DNA of 7,540 nt, taken from positions 1 through 7,540 of the forward strand of contig DCSM01000189.1 of assembly GCA_002325605.1 (NCBI GenBank), read 5' to 3'. The translations under genes and the position numbers were made by a program. Shown here piece after piece: positions 5,780 to 7,540 of the stretch (position 1 is its first letter; each line of letters starts with the position of its first letter). This stretch comes from Chloroflexaceae bacterium UBA1466 (lineage in GTDB: Bacteria > Chloroflexota > Chloroflexia > Chloroflexales > Chloroflexaceae). The notes under the pieces were generated by a model. It worked only from the letters and a program-made list of their open reading frames with translations. It searched no databases and was not told the origin of the DNA.

Positions 5780-7326
5780 CTCTCTAAAGTTCGCAAAACT
5801 CGATGGGCCCGCAGCGCCAGCCAAAGGGCAAAATACTGTTCGGCGTTATTCAAATCCATCCCGCTAATTTCTTTAATCCGTTCCAGGCGATAGAGCAAAG
5901 TATTGCGGTGGATATGGAGCGCTTCGGAGGTGGCTCGCAGATTCGCTAAGTGATTAAAGTAAGCCTCCAGGGTTTTAAGCAATTCCCCGCCTTGTTTTTG
6001 GTCATAAGCGACGAGCGTAGCCAAGTTTTCGCGGTAGAAACTCCACATTTCAGGGGCTTCGCGCAGCAAAACTAAGAGGCGATAAATCCCCAAATCATTA
6101 AAAGCCAAGACCTTCTCAGAGCCAAAAAGCTGCCGTCCCAACATCAGCGCTTGATCGGCCTCCTTGACGGTGCGGGTCCATTCGACCAACGTGGCGGTTG
6201 GGGTTCCCAGAGCCAAAATCACACGCTGATAATCGGGCCGCAGCCGTTCCCTAAGCGCTTCGGCAAATTCGCGGGGTTGCAAACCTTTCGGTTTGAGGGG
6301 CAACAGACACAGCACACTGTTCTCGCGCCGCAAAGAGGGAGCCGCAAGTTGGCGACGGTTTAGCTCCGTTTGAATGCTCGTTGCCATGCGGCCAAGTAAG
6401 GTCGGCGATTCAGCTTCCAGGGTAATCAGAAGGGCCACGTAGGGCAAAGTCAGGTCGTAGCCCAATTCTTGGCCGCGCTGGATGAGCATGGGGGGGTCAG
6501 AAATCGGCCCTGCCAACACATTGGAGAGAAAATCGCCGCGCAGCCGCTCTTCGGCCTCGTAAACCGCTCGCTCCTTAGCCAATTCCAAAGCCAGCGCCGC
6601 AGCCCCTTGCTTCACCGTCAGCTTATCCCATTCGTCAAGTTTAGTCCCCGCCAAAGCCAAATAGCCACTGGGATAAGTTGTTGCCCCAATCGGTTCAACC
6701 CAAACTTGTTGCTTCAGCAGCGAATTGTCGCCAGGCGTGTTAGGCTGCAAAGCTTGCAACAAGACTAACCCACTGCCATGCCCTTGCTGGGCCCGCAGTT
6801 CGCCATTCGCGGCGTAGCAGGCGACACTCTGCCCCGTCCGTTCGGCCAAAATACTCAGCAATCCCAACATCCCTGAGCCATCTAACGAATGTTGCGTCAA
6901 GAGATTGTAGAGTTGGGCCGCTCGGCGCTCTAACTGGGCTTCGTAATCCGCGATCAACCGCGAGATTTCACGCTCGATCTCGCGCAAATCGCTTCCTTCA
7001 GGCAATTGCAGGAGCGGCAAATTAGCGGCTTCCGCAACTTTACAGTCTTCTTCCTCAATCTCCCCAACCACTGCCACTGCTGCCACCGAAGCTTGCCCCA
7101 ACCGCCGAATCAAATTGGCCAAGGTGAGGCGCGGATCAAGCGCTTTGGCCGCTTCCACCGCCAGCAGCGCGATTTCGCTGCCCCGCAAATCTACAAAAGC
7201 GGGCAAAGTTGCCCGCAGCGTGGCCACCCAGGTTACTTGATGGGCCATGCCTGCCGAACCAGCCACTACGCTTGTTTCTGGCGGCAATGCCAGACGCAAT
7301 GTATCGCGGACGGTAACTATTCGCAT
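5776..7326 (-). CDS. PucR/CdaR-family transcriptional regulator
   Basis: The 516-residue cytoplasmic DNA-binding protein has the three-part layout of the PucR family. Residues 1-125 are an N-terminal PucR-type sensor domain (MRIVTVRDTL; VTWVATLR at 31-38; SEIALLAVEAA). Residues about 145-260 look GAF-like, and 265-410 is the degenerate GGDEF-like CdaR core (for example YVALLITLE, 296-304). The C-terminal helix-turn-helix spans about 463-494 (ATSEALHIHRNTLLYRLERI, 466-485), the family signature. Characterised relatives control purine, sugar-acid or amino-acid catabolism in answer to a small molecule; the ligand and targets here are unknown. The ATG at 7326 is the only good start, since an in-frame stop lies at 7354-7356 and no other start codon occurs in between. 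No Shine-Dalgarno site is near. The TAG stop interlocks with the TAA of the convergent glycosyltransferase. Confidence 0.93.
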   Translation of the reverse strand: MRIVTVRDTLRLALPPETSVVAGSAGMAHQVTWVATLRATLPAFVDLRGSEIALLAVEAAKALDPRLTLANLIRRLGQASVAAVAVVGEIEEEDCKVAEAANLPLLQLPEGSDLREIEREISRLIADYEAQLERRAAQLYNLLTQHSLDGSGMLGLLSILAERTGQSVACYAANGELRAQQGHGSGLVLLQALQPNTPGDNSLLKQQVWVEPIGATTYPSGYLALAGTKLDEWDKLTVKQGAAALALELAKERAVYEAEERLRGDFLSNVLAGPISDPPMLIQRGQELGYDLTLPYVALLITLEAESPTLLGRMATSIQTELNRRQLAAPSLRRENSVLCLLPLKPKGLQPREFAEALRERLRPDYQRVILALGTPTATLVEWTRTVKEADQALMLGRQLFGSEKVLAFNDLGIYRLLVLLREAPEMWSFYRENLATLVAYDQKQGGELLKTLEAYFNHLANLRATSEALHIHRNTLLYRLERIKEISGMDLNNAEQYFALWLALRAHRVLRTLES

Positions 7327-7391
7327 AATAAAGCTTGGCTTGCTAGATTTTCCTTAAAAGGGCAAGAAAGGGATTCCTTTTGCTAGGCCCC
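7327..7391 (-). other. 5' leader of the PucR-type regulator gene
   Basis: About 60 bases separate the expected transcript start (near 7385) from the ATG at 7326. The stretch lacks a ribosome site close to the start. It contains a short hairpin (AAAGG 7367-7371 with CCTTT 7376-7380, loop GATT) and two direct copies of TTGCTAG on the plus strand (7340-7346 and 7380-7386), 40 bases apart. The copies could be regulator sites, but seven bases is too short to be sure. Confidence 0.3.
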
Positions 7392-7420
7392 ATTATAACA
7401 TTGATTTTCATCAACCAAGT
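7392..7420 (-). promoter_or_regulatory. promoter of the PucR-type gene with an overlapping palindrome
   Basis: On the minus strand a perfect TATAAT runs from 7397 to 7392. No good -35 exists at 16-18 bases; the best nearby hexamer is TTGGTT (7418 to 7413) with a 15-base spacer. A perfect inverted repeat, TTGAT and ATCAA with four bases between (7401-7414), fills the space between the two boxes. A strong -10, weak -35 and palindrome in the spacer fit a regulated, perhaps self-regulated, promoter. Confidence 0.5.
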
Positions 7421-7460
7421 TTAAGGGACTTTAGGTGGATCAAATCCTGGATTTAACAAA

Positions 7461-7504
7461 GACCTCCCCTAATTTTACCAGAAAGGTAGAAAAAAGGAGA
7501 GGTC
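7461..7504 (-). terminator. hairpin terminator, probably for a minus-strand gene beyond the right edge
   Basis: GACCTC (7461-7466) pairs perfectly with GAGGTC (7499-7504). Further pairs follow inward: CCT (7468-7470) with AGG (7495-7497), and TTTTACC (7473-7479) with GGTAGAA (7485-7491, one G-T pair), leaving a five-base loop. Read on the minus strand the hairpin is followed by TTTGTTAAAT, a fair T-tract; on the plus strand an A-rich stretch follows. That polarity suits a gene entering from the right. No coding sequence of that gene is identifiable in 7505-7540. Confidence 0.5.
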
Positions 7505-7540
7505 AAGATTTAAACTAAGGCCAGCAAATTTTAGGGTTTA

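Noticed and set aside
367..7540. A 12-base inverted match between TAAACCCTAAAA (367-378) and the last 12 bases (7529-7540)
   Set aside because: Two 12-base matches are expected by chance among all pairs in a window of this size, the right copy is cut by the window edge, and nothing else ties the two places together.

Overview
The window looks like a chromosomal segment of a Chloroflexota-type bacterium, perhaps Anaerolineae or a relative. This rests on gene style only: a glycosyltransferase-like C-terminal beta domain typical of large Chloroflexota membrane proteins, a zinc-ribbon/protein-kinase/WD40 fusion, and a PucR-type regulator. No rRNA, tRNA, CRISPR array or transposase gene is visible.

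Layout from left to right: (1) 2-376 (+), the C-terminal end of a larger gene whose start lies outside the window. (2) 377-647, a 271-base gap with a stem-loop, the best promoter of the window (405-433), an 11-codon ORF placed as if leaderless, and small hairpins. (3) 648-2582 (+), a zinc-ribbon/kinase/WD40 protein whose propeller is encoded by seven repeats of exactly 126 bases. (4) 2612-4596 (+), an AT-rich two-gene restriction-modification cassette: a YhdJ/M.EcoKII-like beta-class adenine methyltransferase (predicted ATGCAT specificity) followed 5 bases later by a PD-(D/E)XK-like protein, very probably the partner endonuclease. (5) 4643-5779 (+), a GT4-family glycosyltransferase carrying a 30-base, almost perfect palindrome in its coding sequence. 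(6) 5776-7326 (-), a PucR/CdaR-family regulator that converges on the glycosyltransferase with interlocked stop codons. (7) 7327-7540, the regulator's promoter region and a hairpin that probably terminates a minus-strand gene beyond the right edge.

The methyltransferase and endonuclease form one functional unit and look horizontally acquired: hand-counted 60-base samples are 27-43% GC inside, against 63% in the neighbouring WD40 region. The two glycosyltransferase-like genes may both serve cell-surface or polymer glycosylation. The kinase protein is probably a signalling or scaffold protein and may have weak or no catalytic activity, because it lacks the usual alpha-C glutamate and the HRD arginine.

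A shared theme is the near absence of Shine-Dalgarno sequences. Three -10 boxes (428-433, 2600-2605, 4630-4635) lie 6-7 bases before an ATG, which suggests leaderless transcripts. I see no wholly new multi-gene system. The points most worth a second look are the palindrome, the leaderless 11-codon ORF before the kinase, the degenerate kinase with a very regular propeller, and the endonuclease with an altered catalytic motif.
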